Assembly: GCA_022819945.1 (NCBI GenBank)
Contig: JAJEGI010000005.1
Coordinates: 1 to 64,000 of the forward strand
Source: Candidatus Poribacteria bacterium
Lineage (GTDB): Bacteria; Poribacteria; WGA-4E; WGA-3G
Reading direction: 5' to 3'
Length of the DNA stretch: 64,000 bases
A program made the translations under genes and the position numbers. The number at the start of each line of letters is the position of its first letter. Within the stretch, counting starts at the first letter, position 1. The notes under the pieces were generated by a model that searched no databases, was not told where the DNA came from, and was given only the letters and a program-made list of their open reading frames with translations. Positions 7,579-18,000 of the stretch are shown piece by piece.

Positions 7579-8751
7579 CTACACCCTTTCTGATCGAGAT
7601 CCCCATTCCTGATTCGGGAACGGAGTGCTGTTTCGACGCATCTCTTGGGATCTCATCAGGTTGATGCCGCTTAGCAAACAGATCCCAATGCCGATAGTAT
7701 TGATAATCAGAAATGTTATCCAATCAATATATGGCAATGCCGTCGCCATAAAGTATAGAAGATAACCAAAAATTACCGCGAGAGGTTTCAATCGACCTGA
7801 AAAGAGGGTACTACCGAGCGTCAGAAAAATCGCAGCTTTACCGCAGATTGCTAACGGCAGTAAGGCAGATAGCCCTAACAACATAAACGGAACACCGACA
7901 ATTGAAAAGATCAACAGCGCAAGAATCAACGGTATTACAACTAACATCAGAATGCTAAAGAGTATGCTTCCAATGGGTCGATTCGTCAATAGCGCACTTA
8001 CCGCATTTACCGGTCTCGGAAATATGGTTACCACCAGTAAATACATAATCACGAAAAGCCCAAACTTGATGAGCGTCAATTGCCAGCTTGTCTCTCTATA
8101 GGTTCCCCAGAAAGCGTGCGGATGCATTACGAGTTTCACTGCAGCAGGCACCATCTGCCAGCGATTGCTCACTTGAAGGGCTGCTATACCCTCCATACTC
8201 CCTGTAACCTCTCCACCAATTAGATGAAGGGTTCCGTTCACCCGCGCACCTGGTACAAGTTCGACATTTCCACCAATTACCAATACGTTCCCAGTGACGC
8301 TTCCTTGCAACCTCGCACTACCCGCAATCAGAACAAGGGTTGTTAATACTTCGTCTGATGCCAGTTCATAATCGTTAATAACCTTGAAAATTCGCCGCGT
8401 TTTTTCCCACGCCGCATGCACTTCTCTTATAGTTCCATCTTCCTCTGAATCGACAGTTTGAACCTCCTCCGTTGGCGCGTTAGAGGCATTTGGCAACGTC
8501 TGTTCTACGCCTTCGTCACGCTTCACGGAATTATTTTCTTCCCATGCGCTTTCGGGTTCGGTTTCCGGCTGCGATTCTACAGCAGGGCTTGTCTCCTGCT
8601 CGGTTAAACCTTGTGCAAGAAGCGCATCGTTTGCAAATTTTCTATGTTTGGAGTTGGATGATGGTTGCTGCTCTCCTATACCCGAAGGCAGCCCAAACAA
8701 AGGCAGCACACCAAACCCGAATAATAAAAGAATGAGTCCTATTCCCTTCAT
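7579..8751 (-). CDS. Secreted/membrane protein with bactofilin-like repeat and multiple TM helices
   Basis: About 390 residues. A signal-like helix (GLILLLFGFGVLPLFGLP) is followed by a low-complexity linker rich in Glu/Ser. Next comes a polymer-forming, right-handed-helix-like segment (LIAGSARLQGSVTGNVLVIG...GGEVTGS), then at least four hydrophobic segments in the C-terminal half. The strand repeat with alternating Gly/Val resembles bactofilin-type domains. This domain combination occurs in predicted envelope proteins; the function is unknown. ATG at 8751 is preferred over the GTG at 8760. It is transcribed just ahead of the BatA-like gene, with a 5-nt gap. Confidence 0.8.
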   Translation of the reverse strand: MKGIGLILLLFGFGVLPLFGLPSGIGEQQPSSNSKHRKFANDALLAQGLTEQETSPAVESQPETEPESAWEENNSVKRDEGVEQTLPNASNAPTEEVQTVDSEEDGTIREVHAAWEKTRRIFKVINDYELASDEVLTTLVLIAGSARLQGSVTGNVLVIGGNVELVPGARVNGTLHLIGGEVTGSMEGIAALQVSNRWQMVPAAVKLVMHPHAFWGTYRETSWQLTLIKFGLFVIMYLLVVTIFPRPVNAVSALLTNRPIGSILFSILMLVVIPLILALLIFSIVGVPFMLLGLSALLPLAICGKAAIFLTLGSTLFSGRLKPLAVIFGYLLYFMATALPYIDWITFLIINTIGIGICLLSGINLMRSQEMRRNSTPFPNQEWGSRSERV

Positions 8752-8869
8752 GTTGCCCACACTTTAATGTATTAAAATAAAATAGATGTTATACGGACAT
8801 TATAGGCGAAGGTTTCTTTGATGTCAATGCTTTTTTACTATTGCCTCTCGGAAAATTTCTTTTTTCTTC

Positions 8870-8898
8870 TTGACATGTACCGCTGAATCTGATATGAT
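8870..8898 (+). promoter_or_regulatory. Sigma-70-type promoter of the LamG gene
   Basis: TTGACA at 8870-8875, a 17-nt spacer and TATGAT at 8893-8898 form a near-consensus promoter about 78 nt before the ATG at 8976. Confidence 0.7.
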
Positions 8899-8975
8899 AA
8901 ATATATGTGTGTTTTATTTCGATAATTTCGATACAGGTAATGGTGCTTGAATGTAATATTAAACAGGAGGTAAAA

Positions 8976-9794
8976 ATGAATTTTAGTTCTGTTTTTTCTC
9001 GCAAGTTTTGGCTTTTAACCACGGTTTTTACATGTTTGCTTAGCATGCCCTTCATCACCACCGCCTCAGCCGAAATCGATCCCGATACCCTTGTCGGAAT
9101 GTGGCTTTTTGATGAAGGCAAAGGGAAAGTCGCAACCGATGCCTCCGAAAATGGGTTAGATGGCGAATTTGAAGGCAACCCGAAATGGATTGAAGGTAAA
9201 TTTGGGATGGCACTTGAATTCGATGGTAAATCGGCTTACGTTCAGATTCCAGCACATGAGAATCCGACCGAGGCAATCACAGTATCAGCTTGGACGAAAA
9301 GTGGTACCGATCTTTGGAACCAACCCGGCTGGATCGTTGAAAAACGTCCCGCCTATATCATCCATCCTAACAGTGGGACAAAAAATGTTTCCTGGCCCAT
9401 TTGTAACGGCGGCTGCTGGAATAAACCCGGTGGATGGCGCGACGGTGAAGTCGGTCCCGACGATATTACCGAATGGCACATGTACACGACCACCTATGAT
9501 AGCAAAACAGGGGAGTGGTACATCTACATTGATGCCGAAGAAGCGAGCGCATTAGATTTAACGAAAAATCCGATTGACCTTGATAATGGCCCCGTCAATA
9601 TCGGATTTGATGACTGTTGCGGCGGCGCACGCTTCGGTTTAGGAGCTGTCGACGAAGTGGCGATTTTCAGTGTCGCTTTGGAAGAAGCCGACATTCAGCA
9701 ATTATATAAGCAGGGCCTTGAGTTTGCTGTCTTAGCAGTTGAGCCTGCTGATAAAATGACGACGACTTGGGCAAATGTGAAAGTCAAGTATTAG
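8976..9794 (+). CDS. Secreted LamG-domain protein
   Basis: About 272 residues. The start at 8976 is fixed by a strong ribosome site (AGGAGG) five bases upstream. An N-terminal signal peptide (KFWLLTTVFTCLLSMPFITTASA) leads into a LamG/concanavalin-like domain beginning LVGMWLFDEGKG and ending with the typical VDEVAIFSVALEEADIQQLY. Such domains bind glycans or act as adhesion modules on secreted proteins. The C-terminus (LAVEPADKMTTTWANVKV) resembles that of the protein encoded at 20344-21102, suggesting a shared sorting or anchoring tail. No catalytic domain is seen. Confidence 0.88.
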   Translation: MNFSSVFSRKFWLLTTVFTCLLSMPFITTASAEIDPDTLVGMWLFDEGKGKVATDASENGLDGEFEGNPKWIEGKFGMALEFDGKSAYVQIPAHENPTEAITVSAWTKSGTDLWNQPGWIVEKRPAYIIHPNSGTKNVSWPICNGGCWNKPGGWRDGEVGPDDITEWHMYTTTYDSKTGEWYIYIDAEEASALDLTKNPIDLDNGPVNIGFDDCCGGARFGLGAVDEVAIFSVALEEADIQQLYKQGLEFAVLAVEPADKMTTTWANVKVKY

Positions 9795-9814
9795 AGACAA
9801 TGAGAAGGAATGTA

Positions 9815-9840
9815 GAGGGTGGACCCCCGGGTCCACCCTC
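9815..9840. terminator. Perfect 12-bp hairpin after the LamG gene
   Basis: GAGGGTGGACCC and its exact reverse complement are separated by two bases, 20 nt past the LamG stop. No U-run follows on either side, so it may be a Rho-independent-like stem, an RNA stabiliser or a relic of a repeat. Confidence 0.5.
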
Positions 9841-9922
9841 CCGCGTGACGAGTAAAGTACATATCAGATACAGCAACAATTGGCAAATATGCCACAATGC
9901 AAAACAAAAAATGGAGAAACAA

Positions 9923-10627
9923 ATGACGCTTAGCTATGACGAAACAGATGACTTTGATGAAATGGATGACTTCGACGAAACAGACGACTTTGATGAGGAA
10001 TCACAGGAGGAATTTCTGGAAGAGGAGGAGGATGATAGTCCTGATACTGCGCTTTCTCAGGCGTTCCGTGAAGCTGCAGGGAGTACAATTGAGGACTACG
10101 ACGATGAAGATGATGAGGAAGATGAAGGTGATGAGGAAGATGCGGAGGCGGAGGAAGAAGATGATGGGGATGCTGCGGACGCCGAAGCCAACGCACAACG
10201 ACTTGTAGAACCGGTGGACCCGCTGCCTGACGAAGAAGATTTAGCGGATTTAGCGGATTTAGACATAGAACTGCCACCCCTAAAACTACCCGCGCCAGAT
10301 GTTGAACCGCTCCGACCTCAAGAACAGAGCAACTCCGCTTATGCGGAGGCAGTGACTGCCTTCTATGAAGAGAAAAATTATCAAAAAGCCATCGAAAAAT
10401 TTAACGAGGCTATCGAAAATGAAGTCCGACACACCGAAAACAAAATGGACGATACCAACGAAATTGTCGCGAAATCAAAGTATTGGCAGGCAGAAGCATA
10501 CATCAAATTGCATGACCTTTCTCAAGCCATAGGGACGCTTGAAGACCTGGTCGAAACTTGCCGAGGACACTACCTTGTATTAGCCGCACAACGCAGGGCA
10601 GATGCGTTAAACGCGAAGGGCTTTTAA
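9923..10627 (+). CDS. Acidic low-complexity protein with TPR-like domain
   Basis: About 234 residues. The start at 9923 (MTLSYDE) is chosen because GGAG lies six bases upstream; 9911 is an alternative. The first 130 residues are extremely acidic with repeated DETDDFDE units and long Glu/Asp runs. The C-terminal 100 residues form tetratricopeptide helices (SAYAEAVTAFYEEKNYQKAI and YWQAEAYIKLHDLSQAI). The protein probably acts as a scaffold; the partner is unknown. The acidic part may be disordered. Confidence 0.8.
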   Translation: MTLSYDETDDFDEMDDFDETDDFDEESQEEFLEEEEDDSPDTALSQAFREAAGSTIEDYDDEDDEEDEGDEEDAEAEEEDDGDAADAEANAQRLVEPVDPLPDEEDLADLADLDIELPPLKLPAPDVEPLRPQEQSNSAYAEAVTAFYEEKNYQKAIEKFNEAIENEVRHTENKMDDTNEIVAKSKYWQAEAYIKLHDLSQAIGTLEDLVETCRGHYLVLAAQRRADALNAKGF

Positions 10628-10940
10628 ACAGTGGCGTTTCGTACCGATTGCGACGCTATATTGCTAATGACAACCTATACGTAAAAAAGATTTTTAAAAG
10701 ATTTTTAATTTATCGCACCCTGGCTGCGCTCCATTCCATTACGCGCAGATTTTTGGGAACTTGTAGCATAATCTGTTAAATTATGCAGTGTTATCCGTAA
10801 TTGTAGCCTGCATTCTCACTGCGAAGCAGGCGCAGGGTTTTGCTTGGGTGTTTCTTCTATATATACGGAATGGAACTATATACAGAACGGAACTTTCAAA
10901 CCCAAACCCACTTGACCGAACCGCAAGGAAATATAAAAAA
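10628..10940. other. Noncoding stretch with repeat fragments before transketolase
   Basis: There is no gene in these 313 bp. They contain a GCTGCGCTCCATTCCATTACGCGCAG-like relic, a fragment related to the TCTCACTGCGAGGCA repeat (about 10814-10832), a TTTTGCTTGGGTG fragment (10837-10850) and a leader ACCGAACCGCAAGG at 10915-10928. That leader sits 12 nt before the GTG start and recurs at 56401-56414. Confidence 0.5.
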
Positions 10941-12782
10941 GTGGAAACCGTAAAAAACGTTCTTAAACAAAAGGCGACTAACTTACGAATTCATTCTATT
11001 CTCTCTACATCGGAAGCAGGTTCTGGGCATCCAACCACATGCCTCTCTGCTGCGGATATCGTCTCAGCACTCTTTTTTCACGCCATGCGTTATGACTGCA
11101 GCGATCCACAGCACCCTAACAACGATAGATTCATCTTGTCAAAGGGACATGCAGCACCGCTACTTTATGCTGCTTATGCGGAGGTCGGTATCATCCCAAC
11201 CGATAAACTCCGAACCCTCCGGCAGATTGACAGCATCTTGGAGGGACATCCGACACCTCGATTCGCATGGACAGAGGTCGCCACTGGATCACTTGGACAA
11301 GGTTTATCGCTCGGACTCGGCATGGCACTCAACGGCAAATATTTAGATGCATCCGATTACCGCGTCTACGTGCTTCTCGGCGATGGTGAAACTGCCGAAG
11401 GCGGGGTCTGGGAAGCAGCCGCTTTGGCATCACACTACAAACTTAATAATCTAATCGGAATTGTCGATGTCAACGCACTTGGGCAGAGTCAGCGCACGAT
11501 GTACGCCTTTGATGTTGATACCTATTGCCAGCGTTTTGAAGCCTTCGGATGGCAAACCGTCGGTATTGATGGACACGATTTTGATGAGATTTTACCCGCA
11601 CTCGCGCAAGCCAAAGCCTCAACTGATAAACCTACGATGATAGTCGCCAAGACTTTCAAAGGGAAGGGCGTTTCATTCCTCGAAGACGCAGATAACTGGC
11701 ACGGAAAGGCACTGGCTAAAGGTGAGGAACTTGACAAAGCGTTAGATGAACTCGGACCGCTACATGTAGATGTCCCTGTTCAGATTGAGCCACCTGCGCC
11801 TGTGAGCGTGAATGTCAATCCTGATACCGAATGTGAACCGCCTAACTATCCACCGGACGAAGAAGTCGCAACGCGTGGTGGCTACGGCATAGGACTTGCT
11901 AAGCTCGGCAGTGCGAACCCTAATGTTGTTGCCTTAGATGGAGATACGAAAAACTCTACCTATGCTGAACAGTTCATGGAACTTCATCCGAACCGCTATT
12001 TTGAAATGTTCATCGCAGAACAGAACTTGGTAGGCGCAGGCATCGGTTTAGCGAAACGCGGGAAGATTCCGTTCGTTTCTACGTTCGCTGCATTTTTATC
12101 GCGCGCCTATGATCAGATTCGGATGTCCGCAATTTCGCAAGCGAATATTAAATATGCCGGTTCACATTGCGGCGTTTCTATCGGCGAAGACGGACCTTCA
12201 CAGATGGGCTTGGAGGATATAGCAATGTTCCGGGCGATCCCGGAGTCAGTCGTGCTGTATCCAAGCGATGCGGTCAGTGCTGAACGGCTTGTCGCCGAAG
12301 CCGCCGCACACCAAGGGATCGTTTACCTCCGCACCTCACGTCCTAAAACCGAGATTCTCTATGATGCCGACGCGCGTTTTCCTATCGGTGGTTGTAAGGT
12401 TATCCAGCAAAGCAGTGAAGATAAAGTGACCCTTGTTGCCGCAGGTGTTACCCTTCATGAAGCGTTAAAAGCACACGAGACACTCGCAGCGGAAGGCATT
12501 GCTATCCGCATCATTGACTTATACTCTATCAAACCCGTTGATACGGAAGCATTAATAGCCGCAGCAGCCGAGACAAACAATACTTTGATCACCGTTGAAG
12601 ACCATTATCCTGAAGGCGGTTTGGGAGATGCTGTCCTCGATGCCGTTGCGACTGAAGATGTTCGTGTCCACAAACTCGCCGTTACAGGGATACCGCGCTC
12701 TGGAAAACCCGAAGAACTCTTAGAACACCATGGGATCAGCGCAAATGCTATTGTGCAGAAGGTAAAGGACGTTATCGCTTGA
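10941..12782 (+). CDS. tkt: Transketolase
   Basis: About 613 residues of the animal-type (short) transketolase form. Visible are the N-terminal SGHPTT motif, the thiamine-diphosphate motif GDGETAEGG...N, SKGHAAP, the C-terminal IAEQNLVGAGIGLA with the catalytic Glu, and GPSQMG. It moves two-carbon units between sugar phosphates in the pentose phosphate pathway. I place the start at GTG 10941 (VETVKNVLKQKATNLRIH); the upstream 51 codons are repeat-like and not protein-like. The leader 12 nt ahead is shared with the enolase-family gene at 56427. Confidence 0.93.
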   Translation: METVKNVLKQKATNLRIHSILSTSEAGSGHPTTCLSAADIVSALFFHAMRYDCSDPQHPNNDRFILSKGHAAPLLYAAYAEVGIIPTDKLRTLRQIDSILEGHPTPRFAWTEVATGSLGQGLSLGLGMALNGKYLDASDYRVYVLLGDGETAEGGVWEAAALASHYKLNNLIGIVDVNALGQSQRTMYAFDVDTYCQRFEAFGWQTVGIDGHDFDEILPALAQAKASTDKPTMIVAKTFKGKGVSFLEDADNWHGKALAKGEELDKALDELGPLHVDVPVQIEPPAPVSVNVNPDTECEPPNYPPDEEVATRGGYGIGLAKLGSANPNVVALDGDTKNSTYAEQFMELHPNRYFEMFIAEQNLVGAGIGLAKRGKIPFVSTFAAFLSRAYDQIRMSAISQANIKYAGSHCGVSIGEDGPSQMGLEDIAMFRAIPESVVLYPSDAVSAERLVAEAAAHQGIVYLRTSRPKTEILYDADARFPIGGCKVIQQSSEDKVTLVAAGVTLHEALKAHETLAAEGIAIRIIDLYSIKPVDTEALIAAAAETNNTLITVEDHYPEGGLGDAVLDAVATEDVRVHKLAVTGIPRSGKPEELLEHHGISANAIVQKVKDVIA

Positions 12783-12806
12783 TAGCTGGAATCTCTGAAA
12801 CTTCTT

Positions 12807-12832
12807 AGTAGGCGCGCTTTGCAAGCGCACCG
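12807..12832. repeat. Palindromic dispersed repeat (GTAGGCGCG...GCGCACC family)
   Basis: AGTAGGCGCGCTTTGCAAGCGCACCG forms a short stem after transketolase. Relatives lie at 22857-22882, 25398-25421 and 32721-32780. Confidence 0.6.
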
Positions 12833-12884
12833 ATGGACAGCAGCTTGTTGATCGTGAAGTCTACTGAAAAAAACGAATATAAAC

Positions 12885-13253
12885 ATGCAAAAGGCAATTG
12901 TCTGGGGGACTGTCTTAGGCATTATCATCTTGGTAGGAATTGGGATGATCTACGCCTTGCGCGCACCGCGCACAGCACCTAAAAACTATCCGGCGGATAA
13001 GGGACCTAACGTTATTGATGTTACTGCCTATCCCGCGAAAATGCAGGAAACTTACGAACGCTTTAGGAATAAATGCAGTCGATGCCATACCGTTGCACGT
13101 CCCATTAATTCCACCTTCACCCCAGAAGAGTGGCGAAAGTATGTCTATAAAATGATGCGGAAACCCGGATCAGGACTTAATCCAAAAACCGCTGAACAGA
13201 TAATTGAGTTCCTAATTTACGACACGCAGCACAGGGAGAGAAAAACAAAATGA
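12885..13253 (+). CDS. Membrane-anchored mono-heme cytochrome c
   Basis: 122 residues. An uncleaved N-terminal helix (VWGTVLGIIILVGIGMIYAL) leads into a small periplasmic domain with one heme motif CSRCH (CxxCH) and a following Met as possible axial ligand in KMMRKPGSG. The segment YERFRNKCSRCHT is typical of small cytochrome c domains. Its stop overlaps the start of the next gene by the ATGA arrangement, so it is translationally coupled to the predicted selenoprotein thioredoxin. This suggests a shared periplasmic redox role. Confidence 0.85.
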   Translation: MQKAIVWGTVLGIIILVGIGMIYALRAPRTAPKNYPADKGPNVIDVTAYPAKMQETYERFRNKCSRCHTVARPINSTFTPEEWRKYVYKMMRKPGSGLNPKTAEQIIEFLIYDTQHRERKTK

Positions 13254-14392
13254 TTATTGTAAGAATATCGACTCGCATGTTTCACATGATCGTGAGATTA
13301 CTAATGTTGGCGATATTGTTCTCTCTAATAAACGGGCAGGTAGGATTTACTAAAGAGGATGGTATGAAGAAAGAGGATTTTCAGGTTTCAGTAGATGGGC
13401 GATCTGTTACATTTACCACACCCCCTATTTTCAAAAATGGGGTATGGTTAGTGCCTTTGGAACCCTTTGCTGAGCAACTCGGATTGAAGGTGGAATATCC
13501 AGAAGGATCGGAAATGGTCGTTCTCTGCGGTGGTGTAGAAGCGGAATTATGTGTGCCACTCCAATTCCAAAATAGCAGAGAAAGTGCTATGAAAATTGAT
13601 GATGTAACTTATGTGCCACCGACGCACATCGCCGAAACTTTCGGCTTTGAAATTTACAAGGCGTCAGCGAACCACTTGGAAGTTATCCATCCGCTACACC
13701 TTGCCCCTGAATTGACGCTCCCTGACCTACAGGATACGCCAAGAAGTTTGCGGGATTTCCGGGGGAAAAAGACCTTTCTCTATGTTTGGGGGTCTTGGTG
13801 AGGCTGCCGCGGACAACTGCCGGGCTGGCAGAAATTTTACGCAAAACACCGGGAGAAACTCAACCTCGTTTCTATTGCTATTGATGCACAAGGCGCATCT
13901 GTAGTGCGTCCTTGGCACGCTGCTGCGGATGCCGATTTCGTTACACTCGTTGATTCACAGAATATATTCGGCACTCGCTATAACCTCAAAGCCATCCCTT
14001 ACGGGGTCATGATTGATGAAGCCGGACGACTGGTAAAACTACCTTTTAACGTTAATGTCAAGGATCAAAAAACCCTTGAAATGCTTGAGAAGTGGTTATC
14101 GGACCCCGACTACAACGCGCTGCTGCTTAACGGTATTAAACCATCAAACAAGCCACCTGCAAAGACGAACGCTGAAGCCGCTGCCCGCTTTCAACTCGGT
14201 CTCGTCTTATTGGAGGACGGTAAGAAAGCGGAAGCGATGGCGGAATGGCGGAAGGCGTTGGCATTAGATCCAAAAAACTGGATTATCCATAAGCAAATTT
14301 GGGCAGTAGAACACCCAGACAAATTTTATGAAAATGGCGTTGATTACGGTTGGCAAAAAGCACAATTGGAGGCAGAAAAAAGTAAACAGTAA
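13250..14392 (+). CDS. Predicted selenoprotein: thioredoxin/TlpA-like with Sec (UGC) motif and TPR tail
   Basis: One reading frame of 380 codons with a single in-frame TGA at 13799-13801 (residue 184). Both halves are in the same frame, and the fold continues across it: YVWGSW-U-GCRGQLPGW, where TlpA-like proteins have WASWCGPC. Order: signal peptide, copper-amine-oxidase-N-like domain (residues 40-150), thioredoxin-like domain (155-290), then a TPR-like helix pair (AAARFQLGLVLLEDGKKAEA). A SECIS-like hairpin starts 15 nt after the TGA. It is coupled (ATGA) to the cytochrome c gene. The alternative is a nonsense mutation, but no other decay is visible. Selenium machinery is not in the window. 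Confidence 0.75.
13817..13831 (+). promoter_or_regulatory. SECIS-like hairpin of the thioredoxin-like selenoprotein
   Basis: CTGCC-GGGCT-GGCAG forms a perfect 5-bp stem with a loop starting GG. The loop begins 21 nt after the UGA, within the usual bacterial range of about 16-37 nt. The stem is short, so folding energy needs checking. Confidence 0.55.
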
Positions 14393-14590
14393 CAACATGT
14401 TCCTGAGAGTTATGCTTCTATAGGCGAAATCTGAAATCCTGATTTCTCTCATATAACTCACAAAAAACAAGACTCAATGCTTTTTAACTGCTGGCGAGAA
14501 AACTTGGCTGTCTTGTAAGAAATTTTCTATACTATCGTATTTTAAAGAACTTCTTGGGCAACATATTGTCTAATCTACGAGGTTGGAACG

Positions 14591-14959
14591 ATGAAAGAGA
14601 GTTTACAAAACATTGGAGAGCTCATCGCTGAACCAAGTGGCACCTTCACACGTCTTAAGTCCCAACCGAGGTCGGGGATCGCCTTTCTTATTTTCTATGG
14701 GGTTTCGGTTTTCATGGTTTGGGCTATTCTTCCGTACTCTGAAGCATTGATGACCACACAATTCACGCAGAACGATTTGCAACCGGAACAAATTGAAGCC
14801 GCGAAAAATACGGCACGGATTATGATGAACGTTATGGTCTTCATCCTACCTGTTTTTGCGATTCTATTTTTTATCGTCGGTAGTGCCCTCCTGAAGCTAG
14901 CAGCTCGATGGATCGGAAAAAAGGATACCTTAAGATTTAGACATATCTATGCCGCTTGA
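14591..14959 (+). pseudogene. Truncated Yip1-domain membrane protein
   Basis: The frame starts like a Yip1-family protein (LIAEPSGTFTRLKSQPRSG, then two hydrophobic segments and FRHIYAA) but stops at TGA 14957 after 122 residues. Family members are about 200 residues and continue with two to three more helices after the 'RHIYAA' point. A shift of frame gives a few more plausible residues (ALINPFLFF) before the next stop. I read it as a 3'-truncated relic. It is not a Sec codon, because the downstream frame closes after 22 codons and has no hairpin. Confidence 0.6.
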
Positions 14960-15091
14960 TTAATCCGTTCCTATTTTTTATTTAGAGTCGGCATTGGTGT
15001 TGTATTCCAAGTTTCATCTGTCTCTTAAGAACATATAAGTCAAAAAGCGTCGGTAGTAGAATCTTATGGATAATGTAAGCGGAGGAAAAAA

Positions 15092-18000
15092 ATGAATACA
15101 AGAGAAAGTTACGCAGAATTACAAACAAAAATTTTAGATGCACGACGCGTCTGGAAACGGAGTATCTTCTGGGCAGGATTCGCTGTCGTCCTGTCAGGTA
15201 TAATTGCTGTATTCGTGGGTGAGGCTATTATTGATTGGCTAATGCCCCTGCCAAGCCTTGTGCGAATCGCGCTTTTAACAGTGGGGGTCGCGGTAGTCGG
15301 TTATCTACTTTACAAGTATCTCATTCAGCCCCTCCGAGCCGCACTCACGCTCCGAGATATTGCGCTTAACGTTGAACGCAGTCATCCGAACCTTGAAGAT
15401 AGGCTTGTGAGTGCGATCCAATTCGGAAATCGGGAATCAACGGATCCGATTGAAGCACACATGCTCCAACGCTTACTTGACGATACCATCCAGCGGGTAA
15501 AAGATATTGATTTCAAAGCAACGATTGATCACAGCCTCACTCGCAAGCGTGTCGGTATCGCAGCACTATTTATTGCAGGGTGTTGTGTACTCGCGCTCCT
15601 ATTTCCGAAGGAACTCCATACGAGTCTCCTCCGTGTGCTGGTGCCTTGGGAAAAAACCGAACCCGTTTTAACGACAAAGTTAACCGTTGAACCGGGAAAT
15701 GCGCGTATTCTCCGCGGCAAAAGTCTGCCCATTCACGTCACTGTTACCGGAAAATCTGCTGAAAAGGTCGTTTTAACCTATGAAAATATTCAACAGCAGG
15801 AAACCGCGACCTCCGAAAACAAGGCACCCCAACAAAACATCAACATGTTACAAAATCCAGACGATAAACGTGGATTTGCGTACGAAATTTTTAATATTGA
15901 TGCCGATCTCGAATACTATGTTGTAGCAAACGAAACGACTTCGGAACGCTACACCGTCGAAGTCTTTGAGATGCCGAAGGTGACGGAAATTTCTGTCGCT
16001 TACACGTATCCAGACTATACACGCCTCAAGCCGGTCGTGCAAACCGGTACCGGTGATATTCAGGCTGTCGTCGGGACGCAGGCAGAAATCAGGATCACGA
16101 CGAATAAAGCCATCCAAGCCACAACATTCTCCCAGAGGGATGATGTTAAACAGGAGGCTTCGGAATTTGTTTCAACTGAGATGGTTATTTCCGATGGAAA
16201 TACACTCACGACGACTGTAGATGTCGTCGCAGACGGGACGTATACCGTTGAACTCCTCTGCATCGACGGTTTCAGCAACGAGATACCGATTGAATACGCC
16301 ATAAAAGCGATTCCAGACGCTGTGCCGGAGGTTGTGGTCAAAGAACCCGGTCGCGATATAAAAACGACGAAGTTGGGTGAGGTGGAAATCGTTGCTGAGG
16401 CGACAGACGATTACGGTATCGCAACATTGAAACTCATGTATCGCGTCGGGTCTGATGAACTACAAGAACTCGTTATGGAATCTTCCGATCCGCTCGTAGA
16501 ATCAGGAGTGGTTGATACGCGCCAACGTCGCGTTGCTGCAGGGCGTTATACCTTCTATATTGAGGAATTTGACGTTGAACCTGGAGATATTATCTCCTAC
16601 TACGCACACGCCACTGATAATAACACACTCACCGGTCCCGGTGAAGCCAGTAGCGATATTTACTTCATTGAAATTCGTCCCTTTAATGAAAATTTCCAAG
16701 AAGCAGAGGCAGAACCAGGACCACCAATGCCGAATCCCCTCCTAAAGATAATCGGCACCCAGAAGCAGATTATCCGAGAAACGTCGAATCATATTAACAC
16801 GAAACCGTCGTCAGTTACCGAGGAATATCGAAGTGCCGTTAAACAAACCGCCGACAAGCAGACCAAATTGAGGGATGAGACGCAAAAACTTGCAGATGAG
16901 TTTAGCACGGCAATGCAAGGCGAATCCCCGGTCACGCCCGAAATTTTGATGAACTTAGAGGATGCAATCGCTGAAATGCGTGACGCAGCCGATAGCCTGA
17001 ATGCTATCCAGCCTACTGAAGCCATTCCCTCGGAACAAGAAGCTCTTGAACTCTTGATGAAAGTTAACCTCGAGCTCCCCAAAATATTGATGCAGATGCG
17101 AAATAGTAATCCGCAACTTGCTGAGAATCTTGAACTCGAGATGGAGGAGTTACAGAGTGAACTTGAGAATCAGCAGAACGAACTGGATACGGAGATGCAA
17201 GAGCAGACGGAGGAGATGTTGGATCAAGCGCGTCAGATGTTGGGAGAGCAGCAGCAGCTGAATCAACAGAGCCAGCAGCTCGGACGTGAAAATGAACCCT
17301 CTCCAAGCGAAATGCAACAGAATAGCCAGCAACAAGGGCAGTTGTCGCAACAAGCACAGCAGATGGCACAGCAGCTCGGCAACATGCAACAGAACGCACA
17401 GGGGAGCCAAGGGCAACGCTTGGATCAAGCCGGTCAAGCGATGCAACAGGCGGGTGAACAGATGCAGCAAGCCTCGCAAGGCATGCAACAGCAGGAACCT
17501 CAACTCAGTGCCGCCAAAGGTCAAAAAGCCGAGGAAAGGCTTGAGGAAGCCATCGAACAGCTTGAGCAGGTTGCCTCGGAATTTACCGATGCTGCGCTTG
17601 AACGAGCCGCACAACAGACCCAACAATTGATAGAAGCACAATCTGATGTCCAGCAGGAGACACAAGAACTCAGAAACCGTTCTCAGCAGTCAGAAATGCG
17701 TCCGGAAGATTTCCGAAAAGCATCTGAACTTGCCAACGAACAACGCGAACTTCAACGCGATCTCGAATCACTTGAAAGCACGCTCGAAAACTTGCCAGAA
17801 CAACTCGGTGAGGAGAATCCAGAAGCAGCCCGAAATGTGACGGAGGCTATGAGACGACTCACTGAAGAACAGACCGCTGGCGATATGTCTACCGCACAAC
17901 GCGCCCTACAGTGGCGCAGTTTCCGCGCCGCTGACCAGAATCAACAAGAGGTCGTAGAGACGCTCAGGCAGGTACAGGGCGATCTCCAACAGGCGCAAGC

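Noticed and set aside
14957-14959. The TGA ending the Yip1-like gene as another Sec codon
   Set aside because: The frame closes 22 codons later, no fold continues and no hairpin follows; truncation explains it better.
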